Below are positions 28,391 to 37,890 of a stretch of 64,000 bases of DNA, piece by piece; position 1 is the first letter of the stretch; every line of letters starts with the position of its first letter. The position numbers and the translations under genes are program-made. Source of the stretch: Kingella sp. (in: b-proteobacteria) (lineage in GTDB: Bacteria > Pseudomonadota > Gammaproteobacteria > Burkholderiales > Neisseriaceae). Under the pieces are notes generated by a model. It searched no databases. It was not told the DNA's origin and saw only the letters and a program-made list of their open reading frames with translations. The stretch lies in NCBI RefSeq assembly GCF_030527935.1, contig NZ_JAUMZV010000009.1, positions 3,663 through 67,662 of the forward strand, in the 5' to 3' direction.

Positions 28391-29503
28391 ATGCCCACCA
28401 TGACCCCACGCAAAATCATCCACATAGACATGGACGCATTCTACGCATCGGTAGAACTGCGCGAACAACCCCAGCTGCGCGGCAAGCCCGTGGTGGTGGC
28501 TTGGGATGGCGCGCGCTCGGTGATTTGCGCCGCGTCCTACGAAGCCCGCAAATACGGCTTGCGCTCGGCAATGGCGGTGGCGACAGCGAAACGGCTTTGC
28601 CCGCACGCCATTTTTATCCCGCCGCAGTTCGCGCTTTATCGCCAAGTCTCCCAGCAAATTCATCAGATTTTCAGGCTGCATACCGACATCATCGAGCCGC
28701 TCGCGCTGGACGAAGCCTATTTGGACGTAACCCAAAACAAGCAAAACATCGCCTACGCCCGCGACATCGCGCTTGCCATCCGCGCCGAAATCCGCCGCCA
28801 AACGGGGCTAACCGCTTCCGCAGGCATTGCGCCCAACAAGTTTCTCGCCAAAATCGCGTCCGATTGGCGCAAGCCCGATGGGCAATTTGTGATTGCGCCG
28901 CAAAAAGTGGACGCATTTTTGCAAACCCTGCCGCTGGGCAAAATATCGGGCGTGGGCAAAAAAACGCTTGCCAAGCTCAACGCACAAGGCTGGCAAACGG
29001 TGGGCGATTTGCAGCGCCTGCCGCTGGGGATGCTGCTGAACTTGTTTGGCAGATGGGGCTATCGCCTGCACGAGCTGGCGCGTGGTGTGGATAATCGCCC
29101 CGTTGAACCCGAGCGCGAGCGCGTGCAAATTTCCACCGAAATCACGCTGCCCGATGATTTGCCGCTGCATCAAATCGTCCGCCACATCCCCGATTTAGCC
29201 CAAGATTTGGCTCAACAAATGCAACGCCGCCACACCATCGGGCAAACGCTCACGCTCAAACTCAAAACCAGCGATTTTCGCACGCTCACCCGTTCGCAAA
29301 CCTATTCGTCCGCGCTGCCCAGCGCAGCTACGTTAATTCAGGCTGCCCAACAGCTTGCCCAGCGTATGCCCCGCGAACACGAATATCGCCTGATTGGCAT
29401 CGGCATCAGCCATCTGCAAGACGAAAATCAGCAGCCTGAATTGCCCGAATTGGCGTTTCAGGCTGAAACCTTTGCAACCCCCCAACAACAGCCTGAAACC
29501 TAA
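28391..29503 (+). CDS. dinB: DNA polymerase IV DinB
   Basis: 370 residues from ATG 28391 (another ATG follows at 28400; upstream frame has only a TTG). Y-family polymerase: IIHIDMDAFYASVELRE (catalytic Asp, about 8-24), ALDEAYLDVT (Asp/Glu pair, about 101-110), TASAGIAPNKFLAKIASDWRKP, the helix-hairpin-helix ISGVGKKTLAKL, and the little-finger domain. It copies past damaged bases with low fidelity. No LexA-type box is visible upstream. The 3' end is rich in Gln-Pro-Glu codons derived from DUS. Confidence 0.92.
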   Translation: MPTMTPRKIIHIDMDAFYASVELREQPQLRGKPVVVAWDGARSVICAASYEARKYGLRSAMAVATAKRLCPHAIFIPPQFALYRQVSQQIHQIFRLHTDIIEPLALDEAYLDVTQNKQNIAYARDIALAIRAEIRRQTGLTASAGIAPNKFLAKIASDWRKPDGQFVIAPQKVDAFLQTLPLGKISGVGKKTLAKLNAQGWQTVGDLQRLPLGMLLNLFGRWGYRLHELARGVDNRPVEPERERVQISTEITLPDDLPLHQIVRHIPDLAQDLAQQMQRRHTIGQTLTLKLKTSDFRTLTRSQTYSSALPSAATLIQAAQQLAQRMPREHEYRLIGIGISHLQDENQQPELPELAFQAETFATPQQQPET

Positions 29504-29504
29504 A

Positions 29505-29592
29505 ATGGAGTGGCGACGGCTCGTCGCCAAATGGCTTATTAAACATTGCATTATTGATTTTCCAAAATGTCGGCGAGCCGCCGACGCTCCAT
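29505..29592. repeat. Dispersed inverted repeat, copy 3 (best copy)
   Basis: ATGGAGTGGCGACGGCTCGT on the left and GGCGAGCCGCCGACGCTCCAT on the right around about 45 bases. It starts directly after the dinB stop. Confidence 0.65.
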
Positions 29593-29651
29593 CGGTTACA
29601 GGTTTTGCAAAGGTTTCAGGCTGCCTTTACGGCAACGGCGGGCGAATGATT

Positions 29652-29697
29652 AGGCAGCCTGAAAACACAAAATTGGTTTTCAGGCTGCCTTTTCCTT
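29652..29697. terminator. Bidirectional DUS-pair terminator
   Basis: AGGCAGCCTGAAAAC and GTTTTCAGGCTGCCTTTT around a short loop; between convergent dinB and the sugar kinase gene. Confidence 0.7.
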
Positions 29698-29702
29698 TGC
29701 CA

Positions 29703-30587
29703 TTAGCGCGGCTGCATCATCGCTTCAATCTCTGCCAACGCAATCTCGGGCGTTGCGCCGTGTTGTGCGGCGACCAGCGAGCCGAGTGCGCAGGCGAAAG
29801 CTAGAATGTCTTGCGGCGGTTTGCCGTGCAAAAATTGGTGGATAAAGCCCGCCAAAAAGCTGTCGCCCGCGCCCACGGTGTCGGCAACGGTTACGCGGTA
29901 GCCGTGGTGGGCAAACAGCTCGCCATCGTGGTAATACAACGCGCCGTGTTTGCCCAGCGTTACGCAGATTTGGCGCGTGTGCGTGCGCTCGGCGATGAAG
30001 CGGATGTTTTGTTCTATGCTGCGGTAGGGCGAGCCGAGCGCGGCGGCGATTTCGTATAGCTCGTCGTCGTTGAATTTGATGAAATCGGCTTGCTGCATCA
30101 TGTCGCGCAGGGTGGCAAGTTGGTAGTGCGGCGGGCGCAGGTTTACGTCAAAAATTTTGAACGCGGCGTGCGGCAGCAGTTGGGCAAGGGCTTGGCGTGA
30201 AGCGGCATCGCGCAGGGCTAGGCTGCCGAAGATGAATGCGTCTGACTGCGCCACGCGCGCTTGCGCGGATTCGCTGGCTTGGATTTTGTCCCACGCGCAG
30301 GGATAAACGATGTCGTAATGGGCGCAGCCTTCGCCATCCAGTTGCACCAACACTTGGCTGGTGGCGAGTTGGGGGTCGGTTTGGAGCAAATCGGTGGCGA
30401 TGCGTTTGCGCTGGATGGCTTGGCGCAGGGCGGTGCCGTCATCATCGCTGCCGCAGCGGCTGATGACGCTGCAATCTGCGCCCAGCGTGGCAAGGTGGGC
30501 GAGTAGGTTGATGGGCGCGCCGCCCAGCACTTTGCCTGTGGGTAGGTTGTCCCATAGGGCTTCGCCGAATGCGGTGATTTTGAACAT
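29703..30587 (-). CDS. PfkB-family sugar kinase, fructokinase-like
   Basis: 294 residues from the ATG at 30587, preceded by AAGGAAACACC. Ribokinase fold: GEALWDNLPTGKVLGGAPINLLAHLATLG (about 7-35) with the Gly-Gly sugar-binding motif, and DTVGAGDSFLAGFIHQF (about 234-250) with the catalytic Asp. The N-terminal Gly-Glu-x-Leu-Trp-Asp resembles bacterial fructokinases. A FucP-type sugar transporter lies 300 bases upstream on the same strand, so the two may form a hexose uptake and phosphorylation pair. Confidence 0.85.
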   Translation of the reverse strand: MFKITAFGEALWDNLPTGKVLGGAPINLLAHLATLGADCSVISRCGSDDDGTALRQAIQRKRIATDLLQTDPQLATSQVLVQLDGEGCAHYDIVYPCAWDKIQASESAQARVAQSDAFIFGSLALRDAASRQALAQLLPHAAFKIFDVNLRPPHYQLATLRDMMQQADFIKFNDDELYEIAAALGSPYRSIEQNIRFIAERTHTRQICVTLGKHGALYYHDGELFAHHGYRVTVADTVGAGDSFLAGFIHQFLHGKPPQDILAFACALGSLVAAQHGATPEIALAEIEAMMQPR

Positions 30588-30893
30588 GGTGTTTCCTTGG
30601 GTGTAACCCACTTTTTGTTTGGCTAAATGTGTTTATAGCTTGTGGATAAGTGGGGCAGAGGGTTGAAAAATGGGGGGATTTTTAAATTGCTTATTTTTTG
30701 GGCAATAGCTGTTGTGGCAGCCTGAAAAAGGTAGGGCAGGGTGGCTTTGGGTTTAGCGATGCTAAATAGCGTTTCAGGCTGCCTATGCTTTTCAGGCTGC
30801 CTATGTTGATTGCCATCAGGCAGCCTGAAAACCGATTTCAGCATCGCCCAAACGCAAAACTGCGCTTCTCGTTCAAGAAACGCAGTTTGTACA
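30588..30893. other. Intergenic stretch between transporter and kinase
   Basis: About 300 bases with several DUS copies (30716-30728, 30772-30832). The A/T-rich part at 30610-30710 could hold the kinase promoter. No gene is seen. Confidence 0.45.
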
Positions 30894-32141
30894 TTACGCC
30901 GATGGTTGCGCTTGCTCGTCCACTTTGTAGCCTTTCAGGGCGAAGTGTCCGATGTAGTAATAGCAAATGGCGGGGATAACATACGAAATCATCAAGCCCG
31001 CATGGTCAATCACCCAGCCTTGCAACACGGGTACAATCGCGCCGCCCACGATGGCGGTGGAAATAATGCCCGAAGCCGCGCCTGTAAATTTGCCCAAGCC
31101 TTTGGTGCTCAACGAGAAAATGGTGGGGAACATGATGGAGTTGAAAAAGCCAATCAGCAGCAGCGACCATTGCGTGATGACCCCGCCGCCTGCGGCAATC
31201 GCAATGCACAGCAAGCCAAATGCCATAGAAGCGTTGAACGCAAGGTATTTATTGGGGGCGATTTTGTTCATCAAGCCCGCGCCAACAAAGCGTCCCACCA
31301 TCGCGCCGCCCCAATAAATAGACAAATAGCCTGCGGCGGTTTCGTGTTTCAGCCCTGCGGTGTGTTCCAGCGCATTCACCATCAGTGAGCCAATCGCCAC
31401 TTCCGCGCCCACATAGCAGAAAATCGCCAGCGTGCCCAACACCATGTGTTTGTATTGCCACACGCTGCTTTTGCCATCGTGGCTGGCTTCGCTTTGCTCG
31501 GCGGCGATTTGGCGGGCATCGGGCAATTTAATCAAGCCAATCAACACCGAAAGCAAAATCATAAAGCCTGCCAGCCCCAAATAAGGCATTTGCACCGATG
31601 CAATGCGCTGCGCTTGGCTGGCGGTGGCATCCACAAAAATCAATGCTGCGCCAATGGGCGGCGCGATGGTGGTGGCCAGCGAGTTAAACGCTTGAATCAG
31701 CGTGAGCATCACCGATTCTTTGCCCTTGGGCGCAAGCAGCGTTACATACGGATTGCCCGCCACTTGCAGCAGCACAATGCCCGAAGCCAAAATAAACAAC
31801 GCGCCCAAGAAAACGGGATAAGACGCGCTTGCCGCAGCGGGATAGAACAAAATGCAGCCCAGCGCGGCAATCAAAAAACCGCCGATGATGCCCGCTTTAT
31901 AGCCCATCGTTTCCACCAGTTTACTCATGGGGATGGACATCACGGCATAGGCGGTGAAAAAGCAAAACTGCACCAGCATGGCTTGGGTGTAGTTTAGGTT
32001 GAAGATGGCTTTCAGATGCGGGATTAAGATGTCGTTTAAGCAAGTGATGAAGCCCAGCATAAAAAACAGCGCGCCCACAACCGATAGTGCAAGATTGTTG
32101 CCACCGCTGGATGGGCTGGCGGATTGGGGAGAAGCGTTCAT
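30894..32141 (-). CDS. FucP/GluP-type sugar MFS transporter
   Basis: 415 residues, twelve helices. FFMLGFITCLNDILIPHLKAIFNLNYTQAMLVQFCFF (about 26-62) and VAGNPYVTLLAPKGKESVMLTLIQAFNSLATTIAPPIGAALI (about 129-170) are signatures of the fucose/glucose/galactose:H+ symporter group. The Asn-Asp-Ile-Leu motif in helix 1 carries the proton-coupling acid. With the downstream fructokinase-like gene it suggests uptake and phosphorylation of a free hexose; glucose, galactose or fructose are all possible. AAAAGGACTTCCC precedes the ATG. Confidence 0.87.
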   Translation of the reverse strand: MNASPQSASPSSGGNNLALSVVGALFFMLGFITCLNDILIPHLKAIFNLNYTQAMLVQFCFFTAYAVMSIPMSKLVETMGYKAGIIGGFLIAALGCILFYPAAASASYPVFLGALFILASGIVLLQVAGNPYVTLLAPKGKESVMLTLIQAFNSLATTIAPPIGAALIFVDATASQAQRIASVQMPYLGLAGFMILLSVLIGLIKLPDARQIAAEQSEASHDGKSSVWQYKHMVLGTLAIFCYVGAEVAIGSLMVNALEHTAGLKHETAAGYLSIYWGGAMVGRFVGAGLMNKIAPNKYLAFNASMAFGLLCIAIAAGGGVITQWSLLLIGFFNSIMFPTIFSLSTKGLGKFTGAASGIISTAIVGGAIVPVLQGWVIDHAGLMISYVIPAICYYYIGHFALKGYKVDEQAQPSA

Positions 32142-32246
32142 GGGAAGTCCTTTTCAAAAGGGATTGAGGGGTGTGGATTGTGTCCACTCTTATAATAATT
32201 TGAGGCAGCCTGAAAACGGGTAATACGGTTTCATGCTGCCTAACGG

Positions 32247-33338
32247 TTACACGTTAAACAAAAAATGAATCACATCGCCATCTTGCACGATGTATTCCTT
32301 GCCTTCGGCGCGCATTTTGCCCGCTTCTTTGGCTTTGGCTTCGCCGCCCAGCGCGATAAAGTCGTTGTAGGCAATCACTTGGGCGCGGATAAAGCCGCGT
32401 TCAAAATCGGTGTGAATCACGCCAGCGGCTTGCGGCGCGGTGCCGCCCTTGTGAATCGTCCACGCGCGTACTTCTTTTACGCCTGCGGTGAAATAGGTTT
32501 GCAAGCCGAGCAAATCGTAGCCCGCGCGGATTAAGCGGTTTAAGCCCGCTTCTTCCATGCCCATTTCGGCGAGAAATTCGGCTTTTTCATCGTCTGCCAA
32601 CTCGGCGATTTCGCTTTCCAACGCGGCGCACACGGCAACCACAGGCGCGTTTTCTTTGGCGGCGAGTTCGCGCAATCTGTCCAAATGCGGGTTGTTTTCA
32701 AAGCCATCTTCCGCCACGTTGCCCACATACATCGCAGGCTTGGCGGTCAATAAAAACAAGGGTTTGAGCAGGGCAAGGCTTTCCGCGTCCAAACCCAGCG
32801 AGCGCACGGGTTTGCCTTCGTTCAGATGCGGCAGCAGTTTTTCGCACAGCGCAACCAATTTTTGCGCGTCTTTGTCGCCCGATTTGGCTTTTTTGCCTTC
32901 GCGCAGCATCGCTTTTTCCACGCTGGCCAAATCCGCCAAGGCAAGCTCTGTGCCAATGGTTTCAATGTCGGCAATCGGGTCTACCTTGCCCGCCACGTGC
33001 ACAATGTTGTCGTCATCAAAACAGCGCACCACGTTCACAATGGCATCGGTTTCGCGGATATTGGCAAGAAACTGGTTGCCCAAGCCTTCGCCTTTGCTCG
33101 CGCCTGCCACCAAGCCCGCGATATCCACAAACTCCACAATCGCAGGCTGCATACGCTGCGGATTAACGATTTTTGCCAGCTCCGCCATGCGCGGGTCGGG
33201 CACTTCCACAATGCCCACATTGGGCTCAATGGTGCAGAATGGATAGTTTGCCGCTTCAATGCCCGATTGCGTGAGCGCGTTAAATAGCGTGGATTTGCCG
33301 ACATTGGGCAAGCCAACGATGCCGCATTTTAAGCTCAT
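32247..33338 (-). CDS. ychF: Redox-regulated ATPase/GTPase YchF (Obg family)
   Basis: 363 residues from the ATG at 33338 ([22 protein letters not shown]), the universal YchF start; the longer upstream frame is spurious. P-loop GLPNVGKST (about 8-16), [24 protein letters not shown] (about 66-89), and a C-terminal TGS domain ([13 protein letters not shown] type, ending in [10 protein letters not shown]). YchF binds ribosomes and prefers ATP; it affects stress responses and translation. Confidence 0.95.
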   Translation of the reverse strand: MSLKCGIVGLPNVGKSTLFNALTQSGIEAANYPFCTIEPNVGIVEVPDPRMAELAKIVNPQRMQPAIVEFVDIAGLVAGASKGEGLGNQFLANIRETDAIVNVVRCFDDDNIVHVAGKVDPIADIETIGTELALADLASVEKAMLREGKKAKSGDKDAQKLVALCEKLLPHLNEGKPVRSLGLDAESLALLKPLFLLTAKPAMYVGNVAEDGFENNPHLDRLRELAAKENAPVVAVCAALESEIAELADDEKAEFLAEMGMEEAGLNRLIRAGYDLLGLQTYFTAGVKEVRAWTIHKGGTAPQAAGVIHTDFERGFIRAQVIAYNDFIALGGEAKAKEAGKMRAEGKEYIVQDGDVIHFLFNV

Positions 33339-33447
33339 GAGTTTGTCCTTAAATAAATGATTTTTGGGAGAAATGAAAACGCGCGATTTTAGCATAAAAG
33401 GCAGCCTGAAACCTTGGCAAAAGCCCTGATGCAGCCTGAAATTCAAA

Positions 33448-33478
33448 ATGGAGCGGCAAGGGTTTGTTACCAAATGGC
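33448..33478. repeat. Dispersed inverted repeat, single arm
   Basis: ATGGAGCGGCAAGGGTTTGTTACCAAATGG type arm, with no partner. The coding-like remnant after it begins right at its edge. Confidence 0.4.
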
Positions 33479-33685
33479 GCAGCATTCGCACAATTCAATT
33501 ACGCCACCAAGCAAAACGGCGTGGGCTATGTGGTTGCCATGCGGCAAATGAACTTGGGCGCAGGGGAGAAGAAAATTGTGTTCACGCTGATGTTGTGCCG
33601 CACAGAGAATGGGCAATGGCAGATTTTCCGTGAACACGCGGTGATAGGGGATGCGGGTCATCATGTTTACATGAAGGCAGCCTGA
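33479..33685 (+). pseudogene. 3' remnant of an unknown gene
   Basis: About 65 codons ([20 protein letters not shown] then EKKIVFTLMLCRTENGQWQI) have the alternating hydrophobic pattern and Glu-Asn-Gly-Gln-Trp-Gln-Ile ending seen in small secreted or NTF2-like domains. It lacks a proper start: the frame enters from a dispersed repeat arm. It ends in a DUS (MKAA-stop). I read it as the tail of a gene whose front was lost at the repeat. Family not recognised. Confidence 0.4.
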
Positions 33686-33717
33686 AAACGGTGAAATACG
33701 TTTTCAGGCTGCCTTAT
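33677..33717. terminator. DUS-pair hairpin
   Basis: AAGGCAGCCTGAAAACG...CGTTTTCAGGCTGCCTT, following the gene remnant. Confidence 0.5.
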
Positions 33718-33726
33718 TGTTTGCAT

Positions 33727-33930
33727 GGTGGTGTCCTAAAAAGTATGCTGGCTTGATTATGGTTGATGACAAGCCGTATTGGTCAAAAATTCTGCAATCT
33801 GTTCCTTCCCCCGCTGGCGGGGGAAGGCTAGGATGGGGTGGTAGGTAGATTAAACAGCCACCCCCACCCTAACCCTCCCCCGCCAGCGGGAGAGGGAACG
33901 GTGGTGCAGCATACTTTTTAGGACACCACC
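33727..33930. mobile_element. MITE family C, copy 1 (204 bp) with 8-bp target duplication
   Basis: Perfect terminal repeats begin GGTGGTGTCCTAAAAAGTAT on both ends. The direct repeat GTTTGCAT flanks it (33719-33726 and 33931-33938). Inside is a palindromic stretch (CCCCCGCTGGCGGGGG type with CCCCCGCCAGCGGG). No transposase. The 8-bp duplication and GG-start ends fit the IS1595 superfamily. Confidence 0.88.
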
Positions 33931-33943
33931 GTTTGCATTTACA

Positions 33944-34291
33944 TTACAAGCCCAAAGGAGCTACGCCGTTGCTGCCATGTTCCCGCAGCCACGCTGCAAC
34001 GGTGAGATAAATATCGGCAGCCAATGGTGAGCTTGCTGCGGCGGCATCTAAGCGTTCCGCAAGCCGCAGCACCAAATGTGGCGCAACGTCAATAAAATCA
34101 AACAAATCATAATCGGGCACGCAATCGTGCACTAAACCATCAAAATAATCCAACTAATCGCATTCAGAAAAATACAGCGAGTCAACATTCCAAAAATTTG
34201 TGCCGTAACCTTTGGCGATTTCAATATAGGCGGTTGATTCCAACTCGCGCACTTGCGATAAATTGAAAATAACAGGGGCTTCAATTTCCAT
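33944..34291 (-). pseudogene. 115-codon gene with an internal stop, unknown function
   Basis: From ATG 34291 the frame reads MEIEAPVIFNLSQVREL to YFSECD, then TAG (34154-34156), then continues LDYFDGLVHDCVPDYD to GVAPLGL and TAA. Both halves look like one acidic soluble protein, so the TAG is probably a recent nonsense change. MITE family C inserted 13 bases after the 3' end. The acidic small-protein character recalls immunity proteins, but that is a guess; I recognise no family. Confidence 0.55.
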
Positions 34292-34393
34292 GTTGCGCTT
34301 TCAGTTTGAATTAAAAAATTGGGATTGGCGTGCGTTTGTGAACACGTTTACGCTGCGTTAAACAGCGTTTTCAGGCTGCCTTTTGCATAGCGA

Positions 34394-35347
34394 TTACTCC
34401 ACCTGAATCCCACACCCAGCCTTCGGCTTATTACCCAAAATGTTAATCACCTTGCGCGCAGGTTTTTCAGGCTGCTCATCGTCTTCATCGCGAGGCGCGG
34501 TAAACGACACGGTTTCGCTGTCAAACGCCAAATCGCCGCCGTGTTTCAGCTTTTGCCCGCGCGCCAAGCCTGCGAAGTCAAACAATTCTGTGTCTGCCAA
34601 ATGCGATGGCACCACGTTTTGCAGTGCGGAAAACATACTTTCAATGCGGCCGGGGAAGCGTTTGTCCCAGTCTTTCAACATATCGCCGATGACTTGCCGT
34701 TGCAAATTGGGCTGCGAGCCGCATAGGTTGCAGGGGATGATGGGGAACTGTTTTAGCTCGGCATATTTAATCAAATCTTTTTCTTTCACATACGCCAGCG
34801 GGCGGATAACGATGTGTTCGCCGTTGTCGGAAACCAGCTTCGGCGGCATGGCTTTGAGTTTGCCACCGTAAAACATATTTAAAAACAGCGTGGCGATGAT
34901 GTCGTCGCGGTGATGCCCGAGCGCGATTTTGGTGCAGTCCAGCTCTTTGGCGGTGCGATACAAAATGCCGCGCCGCAAGCGGCTGCACAGCGAGCAGGTG
35001 GTTTTGCCTTCGTCCAACACGCGCTTCACGGTGGAATAGGTGTCTTCTTCCACAATTTTAAACGGCACGCCAATGCTGCTCAGGTATTCGGGCAAAACGT
35101 GTTCGGGGAACCCCGGTTGCTTTTGGTCTAGGTTTACGGCAACCAGCTCAAACTCAATCGGCGCGGATGCTTGCAGTTGGCGCAGGATGTCCAACAGCGC
35201 GTAGCTATCCTTGCCGCCCGATAGGCAAACCATGATTTTGTCGCCGTTTTCAATCATGTTGAAATCGTTAATCGCATCGCCCACAGCGTGGCGCAGGCGT
35301 TTTTGCAGTTTGTTGTTTTCTAATTCGTGTTTGGGTTTTTTAGACAT
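34394..35347 (-). CDS. ttcA: tRNA 2-thiocytidine biosynthesis protein TtcA
   Basis: 317 residues. PP-loop [15 protein letters not shown] (about 41-55), then the paired cysteines that hold the 4Fe-4S cluster: [14 protein letters not shown] (about 116-129) and [14 protein letters not shown] (about 203-216). TtcA thiolates cytidine 32 of some tRNAs. The C-terminal tail beyond about 275 is acidic and low in conservation ([13 protein letters not shown]), partly spelled by a DUS. Confidence 0.94.
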   Translation of the reverse strand: MSKKPKHELENNKLQKRLRHAVGDAINDFNMIENGDKIMVCLSGGKDSYALLDILRQLQASAPIEFELVAVNLDQKQPGFPEHVLPEYLSSIGVPFKIVEEDTYSTVKRVLDEGKTTCSLCSRLRRGILYRTAKELDCTKIALGHHRDDIIATLFLNMFYGGKLKAMPPKLVSDNGEHIVIRPLAYVKEKDLIKYAELKQFPIIPCNLCGSQPNLQRQVIGDMLKDWDKRFPGRIESMFSALQNVVPSHLADTELFDFAGLARGQKLKHGGDLAFDSETVSFTAPRDEDDEQPEKPARKVINILGNKPKAGCGIQVE

Positions 35348-35490
35348 GGTTGGTTGTTCCGCAAGAAAATGAAAAGGCGCAATTATAGCGTTTTCAGACT
35401 GCCTTACCCATATTTCCCAGCGGTTTAGGCAGCCTGAAAACCGCTTGCGGTGTTAAAATTGCCCATGTTTGTAAACACAAAGGACACGCC

Positions 35491-36165
35491 ATGAAATACC
35501 GCATCGCCCCCAGCATTCTTTCCGCCGATTTTGCCCGCTTGGGCGAAGAAGTGCGCAACGTCATCGCCGCAGGTGCCGACATGATTCATTTTGATGTGAT
35601 GGACAACCACTATGTGCCCAATCTCACATTCGGTCCGATGATTTGCGCCGCGCTGCGCCCGCACACCAGCGCGCCGATTGATGTGCATTTGATGATTGAG
35701 CCTGTGGACGACATGATTAGCGCGTTTATTAAAGCAGGCGCAGACATCATCACCTTTCACCCCGAAGCCAGCCGCCATATTGACCGCAGCCTGTCGCTGA
35801 TTAAAGACGCGGGCAAACAAGCGGGCTTGGTGTTGAACCCTGCCACATCGGTCTCGGTGCTGGAAAACGTGTTGGACAAGCTGGACATGGTGCTGCTGAT
35901 GTCGGTGAACCCTGGTTTTGGCGGGCAAAAATTTATCCCGCACACGCTGGAAAAACTGCGACAAACCCGCGCCCTACTGGATGCCTATGAGCAACGCAGC
36001 GGGCGACACATTCGCCTAGAAGTGGACGGCGGCATTAAAGTGGACAACATCGCCGCCGCCGCCGCCGCAGGCGCGGACACATTTGTGGCGGGTTCGGCGA
36101 TTTTTGATGCGGATGATTATGCAGGAGTGATTATGGCGATGCGCGCGGAGTTGGCGAAGGCGTAG
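35491..36165 (+). CDS. rpe: Ribulose-phosphate 3-epimerase
   Basis: 224 residues, TIM barrel. Catalytic and metal residues lie in [33 protein letters not shown] (about 30-48), VHLMIEP (about 70), [14 protein letters not shown] (about 139-152) and [11 protein letters not shown] (about 175). It interconverts ribulose 5-phosphate and xylulose 5-phosphate in the pentose phosphate pathway. AAAGGACACGCC lies before the ATG. Single-gene unit. Confidence 0.96.
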   Translation: MKYRIAPSILSADFARLGEEVRNVIAAGADMIHFDVMDNHYVPNLTFGPMICAALRPHTSAPIDVHLMIEPVDDMISAFIKAGADIITFHPEASRHIDRSLSLIKDAGKQAGLVLNPATSVSVLENVLDKLDMVLLMSVNPGFGGQKFIPHTLEKLRQTRALLDAYEQRSGRHIRLEVDGGIKVDNIAAAAAAGADTFVAGSAIFDADDYAGVIMAMRAELAKA

Positions 36166-36286
36166 CGCGTTGCTGTGTTAAGCGATGCCAAGCGATAAAG
36201 GCAGCCTGAAATAGGTTTGCGCCCTGTGTTAATAGGGGTAAGCGGTTTATAGTGAAATCAATCAAGAAATATCTAATTCAATGTGT

Positions 36287-36510
36287 GTAGGGTGTGTGAG
36301 CTTGTTCACGCACCGTTTAGCGATATTGGTGGTGTCCTAAAAAGTATGCTGACATAAAACGTCAAGCCAATAACGATATTTCTATCGTACAAAATTTCCT
36401 GTTAAAACAGCGGAATTTGGCTAATTTAAATTACTAAAAAACAAGCAGCATACTTTTTAGGACACCACCGCGATATTTTTAAATGGTCGTGGTAAAGCCA
36501 CACACCCTAC
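36287..36510. repeat. REP-like palindrome split by a MITE
   Basis: GTAGGGTGTGTGAGCTTGTT on the left and a matching GCCACACACCCTAC on the right make the same palindrome as the intact copy at 38763-38838. MITE family C copy 2 sits inside it. Confidence 0.7.
36328..36469. mobile_element. MITE family C, copy 2 (142 bp) with 8-bp target duplication
   Basis: Same ends as the copy at 33727 (GGTGGTGTCCTAAAAAGTAT). Direct repeat GCGATATT at 36320-36327 and 36470-36477. The interior differs in length and sequence from copy 1, so only the ends are conserved. Confidence 0.9.
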
Positions 36511-36607
36511 GCCCCTTTACTATATAGCTGCGTTGAACTGCGTTTCAGGCTGCCTTTCTTGCTGAACCATAAGAACCATAAGGCAGCCTGAAACCATCCC
36601 ACAAAAC

Positions 36608-36646
36608 AAAAACACCGTTATTCCCATCAACCAGAATAACGGTGTT
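36608..36646 (-). terminator. Terminator of the small membrane protein gene
   Basis: On the reverse strand AACACCGTTATTC...GAATAACGGTGTT (13-bp perfect stem) followed by TTTTGTTTT. Confidence 0.85.
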
Positions 36647-36672
36647 CTCACGTTTAATTTTCAGGCTGCCGA

Positions 36673-37023
36673 TTAGCCCACCCAGCTTGCCACTTTGGCG
36701 ATGCCCGCTTCGCTAAATAAATATTTCGCCAAGAAAAACCAGCCTGCCGAGCCCACCAGCGCGATGCCCATGTTTATCCCCATGTTTTCGGAAAGGCGGT
36801 TAACCGCTTCCAGTACAGCTACCGTAAACAAATACAAAATGCCCCAAGTGGTTAAAAGCTGCGCGTCAAAATCAGGCATCCCGCTCCATTCCATTGTTGC
36901 TTTGATGACCATCGCCAACACGGTAAAGCCCAACGCTTCGCCCAATGAGTTGACATCGCGGCTAGCCGACCAAATGCACCAAAAGCCTAAAATAAATGCA
37001 ATCAGCAAAAATGAACCGTACAT
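36673..37023 (-). CDS. Small membrane protein of unknown function
   Basis: 116 residues with four hydrophobic segments (about 2-20, 28-44, 58-76, 84-104). The N-terminus MYGSFLLIAFILGFWCIWSA has no cleavage site. AAAGGAAAC lies before the ATG. It is on the same strand, 48 bases after hisA, and may be cotranscribed with it, though nothing else ties it to histidine synthesis. hisF, often the next gene after hisA, is absent. No family recognised. Confidence 0.65.
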   Translation of the reverse strand: MYGSFLLIAFILGFWCIWSASRDVNSLGEALGFTVLAMVIKATMEWSGMPDFDAQLLTTWGILYLFTVAVLEAVNRLSENMGINMGIALVGSAGWFFLAKYLFSEAGIAKVASWVG

Positions 37024-37071
37024 AATTGTTTCCTTTTTTATATTTATTCAGAAATCGTTAAATCAGCGTTT

Positions 37072-37815
37072 TCAGGCTGTCGTTAAAGCATCGGCAAGCT
37101 GCTGCGCTTCGTTGAATTGAATCGTACCTTCATAGATGGCGCGTCCTGTAATCGCGCCTGCGATGCCTTCGTGCTGCACCGCGCAAAGGGCGCGCACATC
37201 GTCCAAATTGGTTAAGCCGCCCGATGCGATGATGGGGATGTTTACCGCGCGGGCGAGATGGATGGTGGCTTCAATGTTTACGCCGTTCATCATGCCGTCT
37301 CTGCCGATGTCGGTGTAGATAATGCTGTTTACGCCGTCGTGTTCAAACTGTTGGCTCAAATCGGCAACATGGTGTTCGGTTACGACTGCCCAGCCGTCAA
37401 TGGCAACCATGCCGTCTTTGGCATCCAGCCCCACGATGATGTGTCCTGCAAATTCGCGGCAGGCTTCGCGCACAAACTGGGGATTTTTAACGGCTGCTGT
37501 GCCGATGATGACATCGGTTAAGCCGAGATTTAGGTATTTTTCTATGGTGGCTAAATCGCGGATGCCGCCGCCCAGTTGCACGGGAATATGCGCGGACACG
37601 GCGGCGAGAATTTCGGCGATGGCGGGGAAATTTTTGGGCTCGCCTGCAAATGCGCCGTTTAAATCCACCAAATGCAAACGGCGCGCACCTTGTTCTAGCC
37701 AGTGCTGCGCCATTTGGGCGGGGCTGTCTGAAAAGATGGTGGCTTGTTCCATTAAGCCTTGTTTTAGGCGGACGCATTGCCCGTCTTTTAGGTCTATTGC
37801 AGGGATAAGTTGCAT
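37072..37815 (-). CDS. hisA: Phosphoribosylformimino-AICAR-P isomerase HisA
   Basis: 247 residues. (beta/alpha)8 barrel with the half-barrel duplication: [18 protein letters not shown] (catalytic Asp about 8), [17 protein letters not shown] (about 78), [17 protein letters not shown] (second catalytic Asp about 129), [12 protein letters not shown], and [10 protein letters not shown] (about 200). Fourth step of histidine synthesis. It follows hisH with a 75-base gap, probably as one transcript. The last codons come from a DUS-like sequence. Confidence 0.95.
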   Translation of the reverse strand: MQLIPAIDLKDGQCVRLKQGLMEQATIFSDSPAQMAQHWLEQGARRLHLVDLNGAFAGEPKNFPAIAEILAAVSAHIPVQLGGGIRDLATIEKYLNLGLTDVIIGTAAVKNPQFVREACREFAGHIIVGLDAKDGMVAIDGWAVVTEHHVADLSQQFEHDGVNSIIYTDIGRDGMMNGVNIEATIHLARAVNIPIIASGGLTNLDDVRALCAVQHEGIAGAITGRAIYEGTIQFNEAQQLADALTTA

Positions 37816-37890
37816 GGTTTGGGTTAAGCTATGTAATTTATTTGTTCATTTTAGCAAATTTACATAGTTGAGTGTTAAGTGTTTATGGGT

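Noticed and set aside
29703..32141. Sugar kinase plus transporter as a defined sucrose operon
   Set aside because: No glycosidase, phosphorylase or regulator gene is present; only a general hexose role is supportable.
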